From contig CM029612.1 of the NCBI GenBank assembly GCA_017311315.1, positions 17,305,125 to 17,369,124 of the forward strand: a stretch of 64,000 bases of DNA. The letters run 5' to 3'. This stretch comes from Dendrocalamus latiflorus. Its lineage: Eukaryota; Streptophyta; Magnoliopsida; Poales; Poaceae. Below the pieces are notes generated by a model. It did no database searches. It saw only the letters and a program-made list of their open reading frames with translations, and was not told the DNA's origin. Below, piece by piece: positions 23,329-36,158 of the stretch; the stretch's first letter is position 1; each line of letters starts with the position of its first letter. A program made the translations under genes and the position numbers.

Positions 23329-24867
23329 CAAGTACGTCGCAGTCGGTGTCGTCTTGGTTGTTAGGCAATCACATCGTGGTCCTCACATGACTCTTGAGCA
23401 GCAACTATTAAGCAATTGAAAATGTCGTGTAGTTGCTGGAGCCCACTTCCAAACTGTTGGGTTGAGCACAAGCTACGCTATAGATATATCGTGATCATGA
23501 GAGGAACAAGTACGACGGGAAGAAACATGGAAAAACAAAAAACTACGTAAAATTAAATAGGAGAATAGTATAATTCTTTTGATTGTGTGGGCGATCACTA
23601 CTTACCTCCTCCCTACAATTATATAAGGTGATATAAACTTTATCTTTTAGGTTGATAAGAAAATCAAATAGATTTAAACTCATTTTCACATGATCTCGCT
23701 TTCTATGCTCCAATACCGAGTGCAAACATTTATTGGTTATGGGTCTAACAAAAAAGCTATGAAAAAACAGTTCTCTCTACTTCTTTCAAGCTCTGAGAAG
23801 AGAATAAACCATCTTATCTTTTCATCTCAGTCACAATCCCATCTCCAACACTTATCCTTATATAACAGTAAACCTAATTTGAATTCAAAATGAAATATTC
23901 TTCAGCCACACGCTTTTCTAATCCAACAGATCAACCAATCTAACTTGGTTATTATGAAGAATTGTGATAGATACTGGCAGGTATGGTAGTAAAACGAATT
24001 GTTAAATCAAAAGAGTAATCATTGGACAAAAAATTGACTCATGATCTATATTTCTATGCAAGAGGCAATGTTGTAGAATGCCTAAAAAGGCCACAAAGAA
24101 GGCATTTAAGTACGGCCTACAACAATGTTTGAGACAATTTAAAAAAAATGCCTTCACAAAAGCACCAGGCAAGGTGTTTATGAGTTGATATCTAGAATAG
24201 CATGAACCATCATCTAGACCATTTTACATATAGCATATGAACTCCAAAAGACTTGGAGAACAAAAAAAAGCCATGTATGCTCTCCTACTTCGCGACCATG
24301 CATCGATCATACTTAAGAGCTGGAACAAAGTCACTAGGGATGCCACAAGACATCAGTAATCTGCAATGCCATAAAAATAAAATATTAAAATAATGTTGCT
24401 ATACTACATTTGTAAAAAACAATAAAGGATCTGAAACTAAGACAATTTCAATATATGTTATGCCAGACTTATTATAAATAACTATATCAATATAGCTATA
24501 ACTACTGACGTTAAGTGACCAGTCTATACCAACATGAGCAAATTGCCTCCAATGTCTCCCTTGTCAGGTCGTACACCTATTAAAAACCTATAAAAAGAAA
24601 CATGGTTAACCATCAGATCACCTGCAAATTGTCGGTTCCTTTATACAATTTCATCACACTATTATATAGGTATAGTTTTATATTGTTACAATCATGCCAT
24701 TGACCATCCCCAATAAATTCCATTGATATAAATTACCATTATAGTAGAAATTAAATAAACTTTAGAAGAACTTATACAATTAAACAGAGCAGAAAAGGAA
24801 GTAACACAAACCATTGAAGAAACGAGTTTGCCCAATGAATATTTATGGAACTGTAGCTCATGAACTA
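23329..24867. other. CACTA left non-coding part, edge unresolved
   Basis: AT-rich. No CACTA terminus and no GTGTTAC clusters were found, in contrast to the right end. The part nearest the transposase may be its 3' untranslated region. A further unrelated insertion within 23330-24000 cannot be excluded. Confidence 0.4.
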
Positions 24868-27800
24868 TTATTGGTCATTCGATCCACTGGTGCTAGCATC
24901 CACTGTGGTTCCCTCAATGTCTCTTCTGACCCATTGATGCCTAATATTTGAATTATTGAACAACTCTCCAAGGTGTGTGACGTGGAATGGCTCGTTTTCT
25001 ACATCATCTTCCCATTCCTCACAACCTGTGTCATATGTATCTCTTGGTTTCATCTTCATTACCATAGACCACCCATGATTTTTTTGTCTTCAACATAAAA
25101 CACCTGGTCAGCTTGGTTAGGAAAAATGTATGGTTCATGACCAATCTTTTCTCCTGTATGTATCAGGTGTGAGAAATTGACAAGTGTGTACCCATACTTG
25201 TCCTTTTTTATTCCTCTTTTAGAAAGTACATCAACCCATTCACATTTGAAAAGTACCACAGAAAAATTCCCAGAGTAGTTCAGCTCAATAATATCAATTA
25301 TTCTCCCATAGTAAGTCACATCACCTAAAACTGGTGTGGCATCACTTGCACTGGCATAACTTGATGTTTTTGCAGTTAGGACTACACCACTGTTTTGTGT
25401 CACCCCATCCAACCGTTTGGGCCTAAAACGGAAACCTCGACTATTCAAAGCACGATACCTTTTTGCTGCCTCAACTGGGCCACGAGCTAGCCATCTAATG
25501 TCATCTTTAACACCGTCAATGCCATTTTCCCTCTCTAACTTCATTATCTGTACATTTATTCAAGTTTAGTTTTATACTTTAGTTTTAGATTTAAAGTATA
25601 TTGAGATAAGGTACTTACATGACATCGAAACCACTGATGGAACTTCTCATTTTGGATTTTCTCAACATCTCTATGGCTGGCTCGACGTCCCTTATTTTTT
25701 TCAATCATCTCTTTAGCATGAGCTCTGCAATAGACCTTGTAAGAAAATTTGTGCAAAAAAATAATAATTTATGTTTATGTGTTTGAGACATTACCTAAGG
25801 TATGGATTGACATCAGAACAATTGAATAACACATATCTATGTGCTTGTACTTTAGCCAAACCTCTTATGACATAACTACTTGGCTTCCCAAGTGGTTTCC
25901 CAGGATGAGGAAAAAGAGTTGATGCCTGTCTAGTAGAACATCCGAGTGTTTCATCATTATCATCGTTATGCGAAAGCCTATTAGACAAGGTCTCGAAACC
26001 ATCAAGAAATGTTGAACAAAATACCATAGCCTCTTTTGCCAAAACCGATTCAGCAATGGAGCCCTCCGGACGAGCTTTGTTTCTCACATTTGACTTCAAA
26101 TCACCAAGATACCTGCACAGAATAGTATACGGATAAAACATTAAATAATCATGGAAATAGAAGGTAGAAAATATGACACTTCATTTCTTAAGGAAAACAT
26201 ACCTTTCCACAAAATACATTGATCGATAACAGACAGGACCACCTATTTTTGCCTCTGTTGCTAAGTGAAGAACTAGATGCACCATAATAGTAAAAAACCC
26301 TAGCGGGAATATCATCTCCATCGACATAACGTCATGATAATTCGCTCCTCTAGCTTCTCAAGTTCATCCATGTGGAGAATGTTTGCATTTAGTTCTCTAA
26401 AATACCCGCATAGATCAAATAAGACAGATGTAACTTCATCTGGGAGAAGACCTCTCAATGCAAGTGGCATAAGTTGTTGCATTAGTATGTGGCAGTCATG
26501 ACTTTTTAAGCCTGAAATTTTTTGCTTGAGCAACATTTACACATCTAGAGATGTTACTGGAATAACCATCTGGAACTTTTATGTCATGAAGGACTTTACA
26601 GAACTGTTGCTTTTCCTCTTTTGACATGTTATACAAAGCAGGAGGCAAGTAATACTTATCATTTGCCTTTTTTTGTGGATGTAGATCTGGCCTAATGTTC
26701 ATTTCTTGCAAGTCTTTCCTTGCCTGTAGATTGTCCTTTGATTTGCCCTCCATTTCTAAAAGTGTCCCAAATATATTTTCACAAACATTCTTCTCTATAT
26801 GCATAAAGTCAAGATTGTGTCGTAGCAAATTATACTTCCAATGAGACAAACAAAACAGACCACTAATACCCTTCCATGTTTTGGACTTCTCAAAGTCATC
26901 AATTGATTTTATCTTTTCCAAAAGGGATACTCCAGAAAAGGAAACAGGTTTTGAACGATGCTCTTCAGTTCCATCAAATGAATTGGCATCATATCGGAAC
27001 TCATGGCCATCAGGTAGAAATCGTCGGTGTCCCATGAAACATTACTTGTAGCCATGCTTCAAGCGTATGGAACTTGTTTCATCTTCACAAGACAGACAAC
27101 CCAACTGGCCCATAACAGTGAACTGTGCCAATATCCCCGTCTCAGGGTAGTCACTCACAGTATACAATGATGTAGCATGAAGTTGAAATCGCTCTTCTTT
27201 AGATGCGTCATATGTAGGCATACCAGACTCAAATAACTCATTTAGCTCATCATAAACTGGCTGCATAAATGTATGAAAGTCCTTTCCAGGGTAACCAGGA
27301 ATTATTAGAGTGAGCATAAGAGAGGAAGCTTTCATGCATAACCATGGAGGAAGGTTGTATGGTACTAAGACAACTGGCCAACAACTATAGGTAGAATTAC
27401 ACTTCCCATATGGGTTAAAACCATCAGTTGCTATTCCAAACCTCATGTTTCGAGAATCTGATGCTATGTGAGGATAGTAGGAATCAGTGATTTTCCAGAC
27501 CTCTGAATCAGCAGGATGGCGCAAGGCCCCATCCTTTGTACGCTCTTCATCATGCCATCTAGTTAACTTGGCTGTTTCCTTGTTCATAAAAAGCCTTTTA
27601 AGCCTAGGTTTAATTGGAAAGTAGCGCAATACCTTTTTTAGGGTTGCCTTTCTTCTTTACTTCTTTGTCAATGATGTGTTGTCTGCCTTATTTTTCCACC
27701 TTGATGCTCCACATTTTGAACAGAAGTCATTATCTTTCTTGTCTTTCCGATAGAGCTGACAATCATTGGGGCATACATGAATTTTCTCATATCTAAGACC

Positions 27801-28426
27801 AAGCTTTGCAATGATCTTCTGAGCCTCCATAAATGTTTTAGGTATATTTGAACCATTTGGGAGAGCCAACTGTAAAATTTGAAGCAGATCATTAATTGAT
27901 TTATTGCTCCACTTGTTGGTAGACTTCACATGGAACAATAGGACTAGGAAAGAAAGTTTTGATAGCTCACATCCTTCCCATAAAGGTTCATCAGCATCTC
28001 TAAGAAAATCAAAGAAAGCTTGTGTTTCTGCATCTGGTCCATCTTTTGGAAAACCTGACACATCAGGTTCAGTTGTGTGATGTTCATTGCCTACATATCT
28101 AAAGGCTTCGTGGACTACCTGGCGCATATTACTGTTTAAACTCGGATGCACTGGTAGTGAATCTTTGTTAGCAGAGATATATGATGCTGTTTCCCCATGG
28201 CAACCCCATATAGTATATCCATGCAGCATTCCATTACACACTAAGTGCTCATACACTGTTTCTTGCGTATGTAACGGCCTATTGACACATTTGACACAAG
28301 GACATTGAATCTTCGAATCTGATCTTTTCCCACTGTAGGCAAACTTGAGAAAACCCTCTACCCCGGCTATGTAGTCATCACTTGGTCTTTCAGATTGCAA
28401 CAGCCTCTTAATAGCACTTAAGTCCA
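24868..28426 (-). pseudogene. CACTA transposase, TNP2 family (broken, multi-exon)
   Basis: In En/Spm elements this protein cuts and joins the element ends. From the start at 28426: a transposase-associated domain with CPCVKCVN...HLVCNG...WGCHGE, then the TNP2 core (27629-26496; SDYPE, MGQLGCLSCED, WKYNLLRHNLDFMHIEKNV). Next is a DUF4218-like part (26536-25791; GLKSHDCHILMQQLMPLALR, GSIAESVLAKEAM). Last is a DUF4216-like C-terminus (25544-24868; YYGRIIDIIELNY, KCEWVDV). Introns are evident around 26150-26220, 25760-25790 and 25550. Lesions: a TAA near 27657, a TAA near 27040, and a one-base gain in an A run near 26521 that shifts frame. Divergent from the second CACTA gene, with 4.9 kb between them. 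Confidence 0.92.
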
Positions 28427-28860
28427 TTAATTCACTAAAAACAAGAAATACTATTATTGCATTAGTAATGTGGTACTTCAATATCTAGAATAGAAAGTTG
28501 TGAACTACATAAATGAGCTCTAAAATTACCAAATGATAATAGAACCTATGAGTTGAAAGTGGAGAAATTCATTACCATTGTGCCGATCACTTTAGCTACA
28601 GAACTGAATATCCAAACAAGTTTGCTTTGTTTTCTTCATCAATTGATCTTTCTACCAAATGTCAGTGATGTACATGTACAAATGTCTATGGCATTTCTAT
28701 GAACTATGCAGGCCACTCCATAGAAAGGTGCAGAATTGATTTTACTCCCATCATAGGAAATTTCAGAGCCCATCAATGATCCAGCCGTGCATGCAAATCA
28801 CCAGCAACACCACAGAACAATTATGAAGCCATTATGCCTAAAGTAGAGTTTGTAGACATT

Positions 28861-29397
28861 AAACAAGGTCTAAAACTTTTGTTTCAGAGCAATTTAGATA
28901 TTTTGCACCAATTAATCCTAGATTATTGTTGAAAAAGACAGCCTAAAATACGCAAAAGATGATTGAAATAATGGTTCCAATTTAATTTCCCTGCACGATA
29001 CGAATGCATCTATTGGACTAATGACAACCTCAACCTTTTGTAGCCATAATTTGTAGTAGTTGATTACTTATTTCTACAAGCTAGTATAATTTTGATCTGT
29101 TTCAGTGGAGAAATTTGGAAACTGTTGAGATGCTCTGCTTCATTGGTTCCAACTAGGTCTATTACTATTTTGACTATTACTCCTGAGGAGCTTAACGAAT
29201 TCGAGTGAAACCAGCGCCGTTGGAAAGATAAAACAAGGTCTAAAACTTTTGTTTCAGAGCAATGTAACTATTTTGAACCAATTAATCCCAGATTTTTGTT
29301 GAAAAAGCCAGCCTAAAATACTCATAATCTGACCGATATACTGGTTCCAACTTAATTTCCCTGCACGAAACTCATGCATCTATTGGACTAGGTTACC
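28861..29397. repeat. Direct repeat pair, ~168 bp, 369 bp apart
   Basis: 28861-29030 and 29230-29397 both begin AAACAAGGTCTAAAACTTTT and end near ATGCATCTATTGGACTA, with scattered differences. They lie between the two divergent CACTA genes, upstream of the transposase start. They could be duplicated promoter-proximal or leader sequence. Confidence 0.8.
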
Positions 29398-30639
29398 TTT
29401 GAAGAAAAGACCACAACTCTTATGAAGCCTTGGCAAAAATTCAGAAATCCCAACTTTCTCCTTCTCTTCCTGTGTTCTTTTTTTCTCCTCTCTTTCTTCT
29501 CCTGTCACAGGGGCCGGCAATACCTATGGATTGCAGTCTGCAGCATGCAAAGAAACACTATGAAACAATCAAACGGATACGTATTTTGGTGCTTCTTCTA
29601 GATAAACAATAGGTCACACTGCACGTGAGCAATTGAAAACTGAAAGAATAGCGGCGGCGGCAGAGCTGGAACGGAGCAGAGCCGGCACAAGAGAGCAGGA
29701 GGGACGGGAACAATCGGCTATAGGGGTTCCTCACCTCCACGCGCACGTTCCTGCGGCTTCCTCGACGACGGAGACACAGCGGTGGCGAGACCAGGAGGCG
29801 GCGGCGGCGGATACCAGGAGGCGGCGCGCAGACGCAAGAGAGAAGTCAGGGGCGCGATTGAGATGCAGAATTGATGGGATGCGGGCCCAGTCTTGCGGCA
29901 TGACGCAGAAGAAGCCGAGCCCGAGTCCCTACCCTTCGCACGCGTGCCCACACCGGGTCGAAGACGCGGCGCGCAACGAACCCAGCTAGCTCGGTTCTGG
30001 ATATGGCGCGCAACGAACCCAGCTAACCTTTCTGGTGAACTTAATGGACGATTGGTTTCCGGCTATTGTAAGCACAGTGAGAACATTGCTACATTGTTCA
30101 TTGAATTCGATGGCATGAACGCAAAACATAATTTTATCTTCCGATATGACGCTGGCCTGCTGCAGTTGTTTAATTTGTGGAACAGTGTACAACGAGCTTA
30201 TAGTTTCCGTGCTATGGAACGAAAGCCTGATTTTTCAGACCATTTTTCTTAGGGAAGATAGATCTTTCATGAACCGATCAAAATGGTATACTCATCAGAT
30301 GCCACATGACAAATGAACAATGCGGATGTGCGCTGCACAATAGACGAGTGCTATTTGAGCAATTTTCTGTAATAATATACTTGCTTCACGGAGGTAGAAG
30401 TGCACAATCTTCAAACACATTGAATGGGTAGAAATTTTAATGAAATCGCAAGTAAATCTAGTTAATTGTTGTGTAGAAAATCCATTGAATTATTATGACA
30501 TGCTTTTAAGGCTTCGCTCGTTTCGGCTTGAACTTCTAACTTTTAACTTATTTTGCACTATACATAATTTCATTTTTTTTCTATACTTTTGGCTTTTTTT
30601 GCATGTTCTTTTTTATCTCGTATTTGTTTGCACAAGACA

Positions 30640-30900
30640 CACTTATGATAAGAGTGTATTTGTACAGTCGACCGTGGTGTCATAAGGAAGGCTCTAGCTC
30701 ACGACGGTAGTCGATGTCGTCAAGGAATAAGCTGGATGCATTGAATGGCGGTAGCGCTACCTTTGTAGCACGATGGTGAGACTGTATAAAACATTCTTAC
30801 GACACTTACGACAAGAGGGTGTTATGCAGTCGACCGTGGTGTCACAACAGAGGCGCTAGCTCACGTGGTAGTCGGCGTCGTCGAGGGGAGGATGTAGGAA
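30640..30900. repeat. Imperfect direct repeat pair, ~75 bp
   Basis: CAGTCGACCGTGGTGTCA occurs at about 30665 and 30824. Each is followed by GGCTCTAGCTCACG- or GGCGCTAGCTCACG-type sequence and TAGTCG.(T/C)GTCGTC. The period is about 158 bp. Confidence 0.65.
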
Positions 30901-31371
30901 GTTAGCTAGTGGATGAACTCACACGTGACTGCCAGTGGAAAGTTAGATGGGGAGTAATTAATAAGGACCGAGAGGTGGAAGGAACCGGTGCCTGCCATTC
31001 GATGTGGAGAGAATGGATGGGTGAGATCGAAATCCTGGGGATACGCCACGGATCGGTGATGTGTCATTATCAGAGACGGTTTGTTATACGAACTGTCTGT
31101 GATAATAACATATCAGAGATGTCTATGATAATACACATATTAGAGACGCGGGAGCGTCATGTCATATGGCGCCCTTGGTGCTTCGCCACCTCCTCCCCTC
31201 CTTCCTTCGCCGGCACAGCCCCTCCTCGCGGGCCGTGCCGAACACCTTCATCTCCCGATTGCAATCTGCGTCTCAGCTAGGGCAGCAACTAGACGACCGG
31301 GCGTTAGGTCATTGCGGACGGCCACTTGCGCTCACAACCAACAAGTCAAAAGCAACAAGGTAATTCAACTT

Positions 31372-31750
31372 TAGGGATGAAAACGATCAGATGGAGGCCA
31401 AATCACTTTCACTTTCACATAGTTTTCCCGAAAACGAAATCGCTACGATATTTCAAAAATGAATACGGTGTCGGTATTCCGGTAATTTCGAAAAGGACAG
31501 TAACCGATCCAAAAGCACATCGATAACGATCGAAAATCATGGAGACGATATTTAAGAAACGATAAACACGTTAAACTGTAGAACACGACAAGAGTCATAT
31601 AACTTGACCTATCGCACATGACACTTAAGAATCATTCACAATTATACAGTGGCATACTAGGGCATCGCCACCGTCGCTGCCGTCGCCGTTATCATTTCCG
31701 TTTTTTCGGTTACCACTATGTTTTCTTTTAGGCTGAAAATCAAAAAATTC
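31372..31750. mobile_element. Possible hAT (Ac/Ds-like) remnant
   Basis: TAGGGATGAAAACG at 31372 resembles the terminal repeat of Ac/Ds-type hAT elements. The following sequence is rich in CGAAAAC/CGATAAC-like words, ending with CCGTTTTTTCGGTTACC near 31700, as in Ac interiors. No matching right terminus or 8-bp duplication was found, so this is tentative. Confidence 0.35.
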
Positions 31751-34394
31751 TCGAAAATGATTTCTAGAAATCAGAAATTACCGTTTTTGTTTTCAAATAA
31801 CCCTATTTATTTTTCTTCAATTCTACTAAATTCTTCGCGTTAACTAGTGCTCGAATAAATTTGCATTCCTTAATTTCAAATACATGTTCGAAGATCCAAG
31901 GTTGTTTTGCAGATTGGTTAAAATATATATCTCTTATCTCTAGGACTTGTCTATCTCTACTACTATATGAAGAAGGCAATTCATCTTCGCGCGCTCGCGA
32001 TCCTCACCATCGTCCGCGCGCGCCCTTTTTTTCGTTGCGCTCGGCTCCGAGTCGATTCCTCTGTTTTTCCCCCACGACTCCACGCCCATGTTCACCCAAT
32101 AGTTTATAGGCCTCACAACTATCGATCTGACCTGCTCTCCCGTAGGCCGCCGTCGCCCTGAGTCACCCCCACCTGCTCTTCGCCAACACCCACACTCGCA
32201 TAGTCTGTGATCGGAGATCGCCTCTACTCCTCCTTCTCCGTCGCCGCAGTTCCCAGAGACCCAAGCCGTCCCCTGGCTAGCTGGTCGGATGGCGTCTGCG
32301 TAGCGACGACCGGTACCCGCCAACACCGATACGACGCCAGCTAGCCGCCGCCGTCGCCTTCGTCACTCAGGAGCCAGCGTCCACACCAACGCTAGGGCAT
32401 GTCGTTCTAATGCATGTGTGTGGGGACTTCCTCCAAGTAATTGCAGGAGAGAGGGGCCAGGGCTGGTGCTGCTTCTCATCGTCCCAAGGAATAGACGACA
32501 GGAGAAGGGGAGGGGTGCGTAGCAGGCCAAGGAATAGAAGTTGTTAGAGGACATCCTTGCATTGGTAATTAACAAGTTAAATCCGCTTTTGTCCCCTTTG
32601 ATTCAGTCTCTGCTTAGCTTGGATCCTTAAGGTCTAATATCATCTAGTCTCAGAATTTTCAGTCTCGCATAGAGTTGATCTAATCAAATTAAAGATTAGG
32701 TGCAGCTGAGGCCAAATCTTAGGAAGTGATGTACTAGATAGCAGAGGATAACTTCTTCACCTTCCACTGAGTACTTGAATCAAATAAATTGGCAACTAAG
32801 AATTACCTTGAACCGACCAGATGGCAGATGCATTATAGCAGGAAAACTGCAGAACTGCAGGTTTACTTTGTGCCTCTGATTAGAAATAGGAAAACATGAA
32901 ATCATTGTTTCATCATGATTTGGAAATCCTTGTCTATGTTCGGTAATACCTTCCAATCTATGTTCTACTAGAACGATACACGTGCTTTGCTGCTTGCGAA
33001 GGAGGCAGCACATGCGAGGGGCCTGCCACTTTGGGTTTAACTCTGTAGTTGAGTGCTGGAAGTGTAGGCTATCCCTATAAGTATTGCTTCTTAGGTAACT
33101 AGATTGATCCTTATAATTTGAGATACTCGGATTATAAAATATAAATAGCGAGCACATTTGGAGGTATCGCTCCTTCGCATTTTCTCTGGAGCACAAATAT
33201 GCGCTTTTGTCTAATTATTATTCTTTTGTTATACTTGATTCTTATTTGTGAATTATCCTATGCTTCATTCTTATTTTCCTATTGGTGCTAAATTTTAATT
33301 AGATTGTGATACTATGGCTGCGGATATTTGGACCCTAAATCTTGAATGCGACGGGGCAGCTCCAAGACATAAACATGTGCAAAGGGAAATGGATAGAGAT
33401 GAGATATGCTTTTACAACTTGATTGATCTGATCGAGGAATATGGGTACACATCAGTCGACTATCTATTCTACAAGAGAAGAGATAGTTTGGTCGCAATAG
33501 AACAAGATTCTGAAGTGATGGAAATGCTTAATGAGTATGAGAGCGAGAAGATGGTGAGCTTATTTGTGACGAGGAAGAGGCTGGCCACCTTAGTGCCTAC
33601 CAAGTGCAACAAAGAACCATCCAAATCTGAACCAAATAAAATTAAAGGTAGTAGAATGAATATATAATTTACTCTTTTATGTATATTTGATTATTCAAGT
33701 ACAACTTAACTGTTGCAAATTATGGTAGTCATCAAATATTTATTTTCATCAAAGATAAGTAGATTCGACTCCATCATTGTTCATGATTTAGTACGTGTAA
33801 TCATGGCAGTCTAATAAAAAGATTATAGAGCCCTTGATTGTATTTATTCTAAACATGTGTTCATGTCCCCAACATTTGTTCGCAGGAAAAGGAGGTATAA
33901 TGAAAAAGAAACATTTAAATGTAAAGCATACTGAAGCACTATACACCAATGAAGTTGAGGAGCATGATGATGAGAACCAGAACACATCAGGTACATATGT
34001 AGTAAGATCAATCCAATTTATGTGGGCTGCATCTTCAATTGGTTAGTATTACTATTAAGTTTTTTTTAATAGGTGATGGTGATGAAGTACGTAAGAGAAA
34101 GGGGACCGTTTTAACGCATGTTTGGGATCTACCTGAAGGGGATCGGATACTAGTAAAATGCAACATCCTTGGGTAACCCATTGGAGAAGAAGGTGGTCTC
34201 TTAGGGCAATTTTTAGGCACCATAGCAAGAAATGGTGGATATTGTCCAGTGGATATCAAAGATTGGAGAAAAGTCAAGAAGATTAGTGCTAAAACTATAA
34301 TTTAGCTCATACAGGTTTGCTAAATTTTACAAGATGTTATATTGTGAATTTAAGTTTTTGTGTGCTAGTTTTCATGTGAGAAAGTAAAGTTCAT

Positions 34395-34483
34395 GGAAAA
34401 TATCTATATAACCCCCCCGACGTTTGGTAGTGTGTCTACTTCACCCCATGAACTATAATTAGGGGGTTATGTAGAGTTTTTCC
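34395..34483. repeat. 89-bp hairpin, MITE-like, in an intron
   Basis: GGAAAATATCTATATAACCC on the left pairs with GGAAAAACTCTACATAACCC read from the right, with a short loop between. The size suggests a tiny MITE or a hairpin left by one. It lies in an intron of the Transposase_24 gene. No target duplication is certain. Confidence 0.6.
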
Positions 34484-35083
34484 TAAATTCATTCATCAGT
34501 AACTCTTTCTTATTTCAGACAAAGTTTCTCTTTCCTCGTTCATGTGAGAAATGGATATTGAAATCAATTGGAAGAGATTGGAGAAAATACAAGGCAACAT
34601 TAAAAAAGACACTATTCAATCCAAAAAAAAAGGTCTGTTTTGTACCAGCGTTGTCCAAATGATGTCGATGAAGAACAATGGATTGCCTTAGTAAAATATT
34701 GGAAGTCAAAAGAAGGAAAGGTAGGAAAAGGGTACCATTATTTATGCTATTTAGCATTTTTTACGACAATTATTTATTATATCCTCAATTTTTATGTATA
34801 TATTGGTTAATTCTTTTGTTAATTTACTTTCTTGTAGGCCCTTAGTGAGAAGAACAAATTAAGTCGTGAAATGAAGAAGACAACACATACAGCTGGTACA
34901 AAGAGTTATGCTCGTTGGTCTGAAGACTTGGTGAGTCATCTTACATTGTTTAAAAAATTTATGTATGTTTTCCTTTTCTTTTCTTTTATTGATATTGTTT
35001 TCAGAGACAAGATGACCCTGAAAAAAGCGGCCACATAGAGCAAAGGTTTACTTAGCAACTCACAGAAAAAAGGGAAATGGGAC

Positions 35084-35340
35084 TGTTGTGGCTACAGACC
35101 AAACAGAGAGAGAGATGGTAGTGGAGAGTTGGGAGACAATGACAGTAATGGCTTGGGTCTCCCCCCATGGCCTGTATTCCATATATATATATATATATAC
35201 ATGGGGAGTACTTTTACAATTATACCCTTACATCTGAGTATCCCCTTCAGGAGCACTTATGTCATTACACATGGCCCATTCTGGGCTTTATAACCTTCTA
35301 CCAGGCCTGCTGGGTTTAGGTGGGGGCCACCCCTACAACA
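35084..35340 (-). mobile_element. Tat element 3' LTR (257 bp)
   Basis: TGTTGTGGCTACAGACC at the left and CCACCCCTACAACA at the right (plus strand). It contains a TA microsatellite (about 35189-35209), eight bases longer than in the other LTR. Very short LTRs for a 10-kb element. Confidence 0.95.
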
Positions 35341-35450
35341 GGATCCTCTCATGGTAAAGGGCTTCACAGGGCCGAAGCCATGTTGCCGAGTCCTTTGGCC
35401 CTCTCCGTCCCTGCGACCTGTGAACTTTTCCGAACCTGACCGAAGGCAGC

Positions 35451-35577
35451 GGAGCTGGCGCCTAGCCGAGGTAGACGCGCGCGCGCTCCGTCCCCTACCC
35501 TTCGAACGCGTGGCAAAGGAGCTGGCGCCTAGCCGAGGTAGACGCGCGCGCTCCGTCCCCTACCCTTCGAACGGGTG
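35451..35577. repeat. 67-bp tandem duplication upstream of the antisense gene
   Basis: GGAGCTGGCGCCTAGCCGAG starts at 35451 and again at 35518. The two units are almost identical apart from a two-base shorter CG run in the second and CGCGTGGCAAA against CGGGTGAAG at the end. Confidence 0.9.
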
Positions 35578-36059
35578 AAGAGTTGCCGAGGCGAGGTCAG
35601 ACCTCTTGGCTCCGGGGTCGGTGTTGGAGACCGAGTCGGAGTCGCGGCTGACGAGATAGCGAGAGCGGGCCTTGTGCTGCCGATGTCACTATGCCTCGGA
35701 ACCGTTGTGACTGCGCGGTCTGGTAGTGCGCTTTTAATGACGGCTGGAATCATGCCGACGCCTGGCCTGTCAGGTGGAAGGCTGTCGCGTCGTGCAGTCT
35801 GCCTTCCGTGGGTGGGGCACGCGGCGGTTTATGCCTGGTGCATCGTGGGATGTGAGCGGTTGCGTGAGCGCGGCCGTTCGCCTCTTCCCTAGGCAAGCGG
35901 GACGCGTGTCGGGCACGGTCTGGCGTTGCGAGCTGCCTGGCCACCTACCAGGCACGCCCCTCCAGATGCCGGCGGTTCTTCTTTTCAGTCGTGGGTAGTC
36001 AGACCGCTGGGGGCTTTAATCTGGCGACACTTCTGGTCGTGGAGGAGGCGAGCGGGCTT

Positions 36060-36066
36060 TATAAGG
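36060..36066 (+). promoter_or_regulatory. TATA box of the antisense gene
   Basis: TATAAGG in a GC-rich context (GGGCTTTATAAGGCGCC), 99 bases upstream of the ATG at 36159. Spacing fits a leader of about 65 bases. Together with the start context and introns it indicates a separate plus-strand transcript. Confidence 0.55.
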
Positions 36067-36158
36067 CGCCATTCGCTGTGGTGGGGGCGCTCTATCCCGC
36101 CTGCCGCCTATCTCTGCTTACTTCGTGTTGATAGCCCTTTTGCCCTAATCTCAGAACA

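Larger units (their letters stand above)
28427..33313. other. Intergenic region between divergent CACTA genes
   Basis: 4.9 kb without a supported gene. It holds the direct repeats above and a GC-rich stretch (29640-30010) with a short direct repeat GCGCAACGAACCCAGCTA at about 29969 and 30007. It also holds a second repeat pair (30654/30812) and an hAT-like remnant near 31372. A GC-rich, leader-like stretch at 31980-32400 comes before the plus-strand gene. The GC-rich stretches are plausible first exons or promoters of the two genes, but no splice structure was confirmed. Confidence 0.4.

Noticed and set aside
29633..29989. 118-codon frame between the divergent CACTA genes
   Set aside because: GC-rich, unsupported by motifs; more likely a leader or promoter stretch.
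31372..31850. Complete Ac/Ds element
   Set aside because: Only a left-end-like motif; no right terminus, target duplication or transposase.
35189..35209. TA run in the Tat LTR as an origin or regulatory feature
   Set aside because: Simple microsatellite that differs in length between the two LTRs of the same element.
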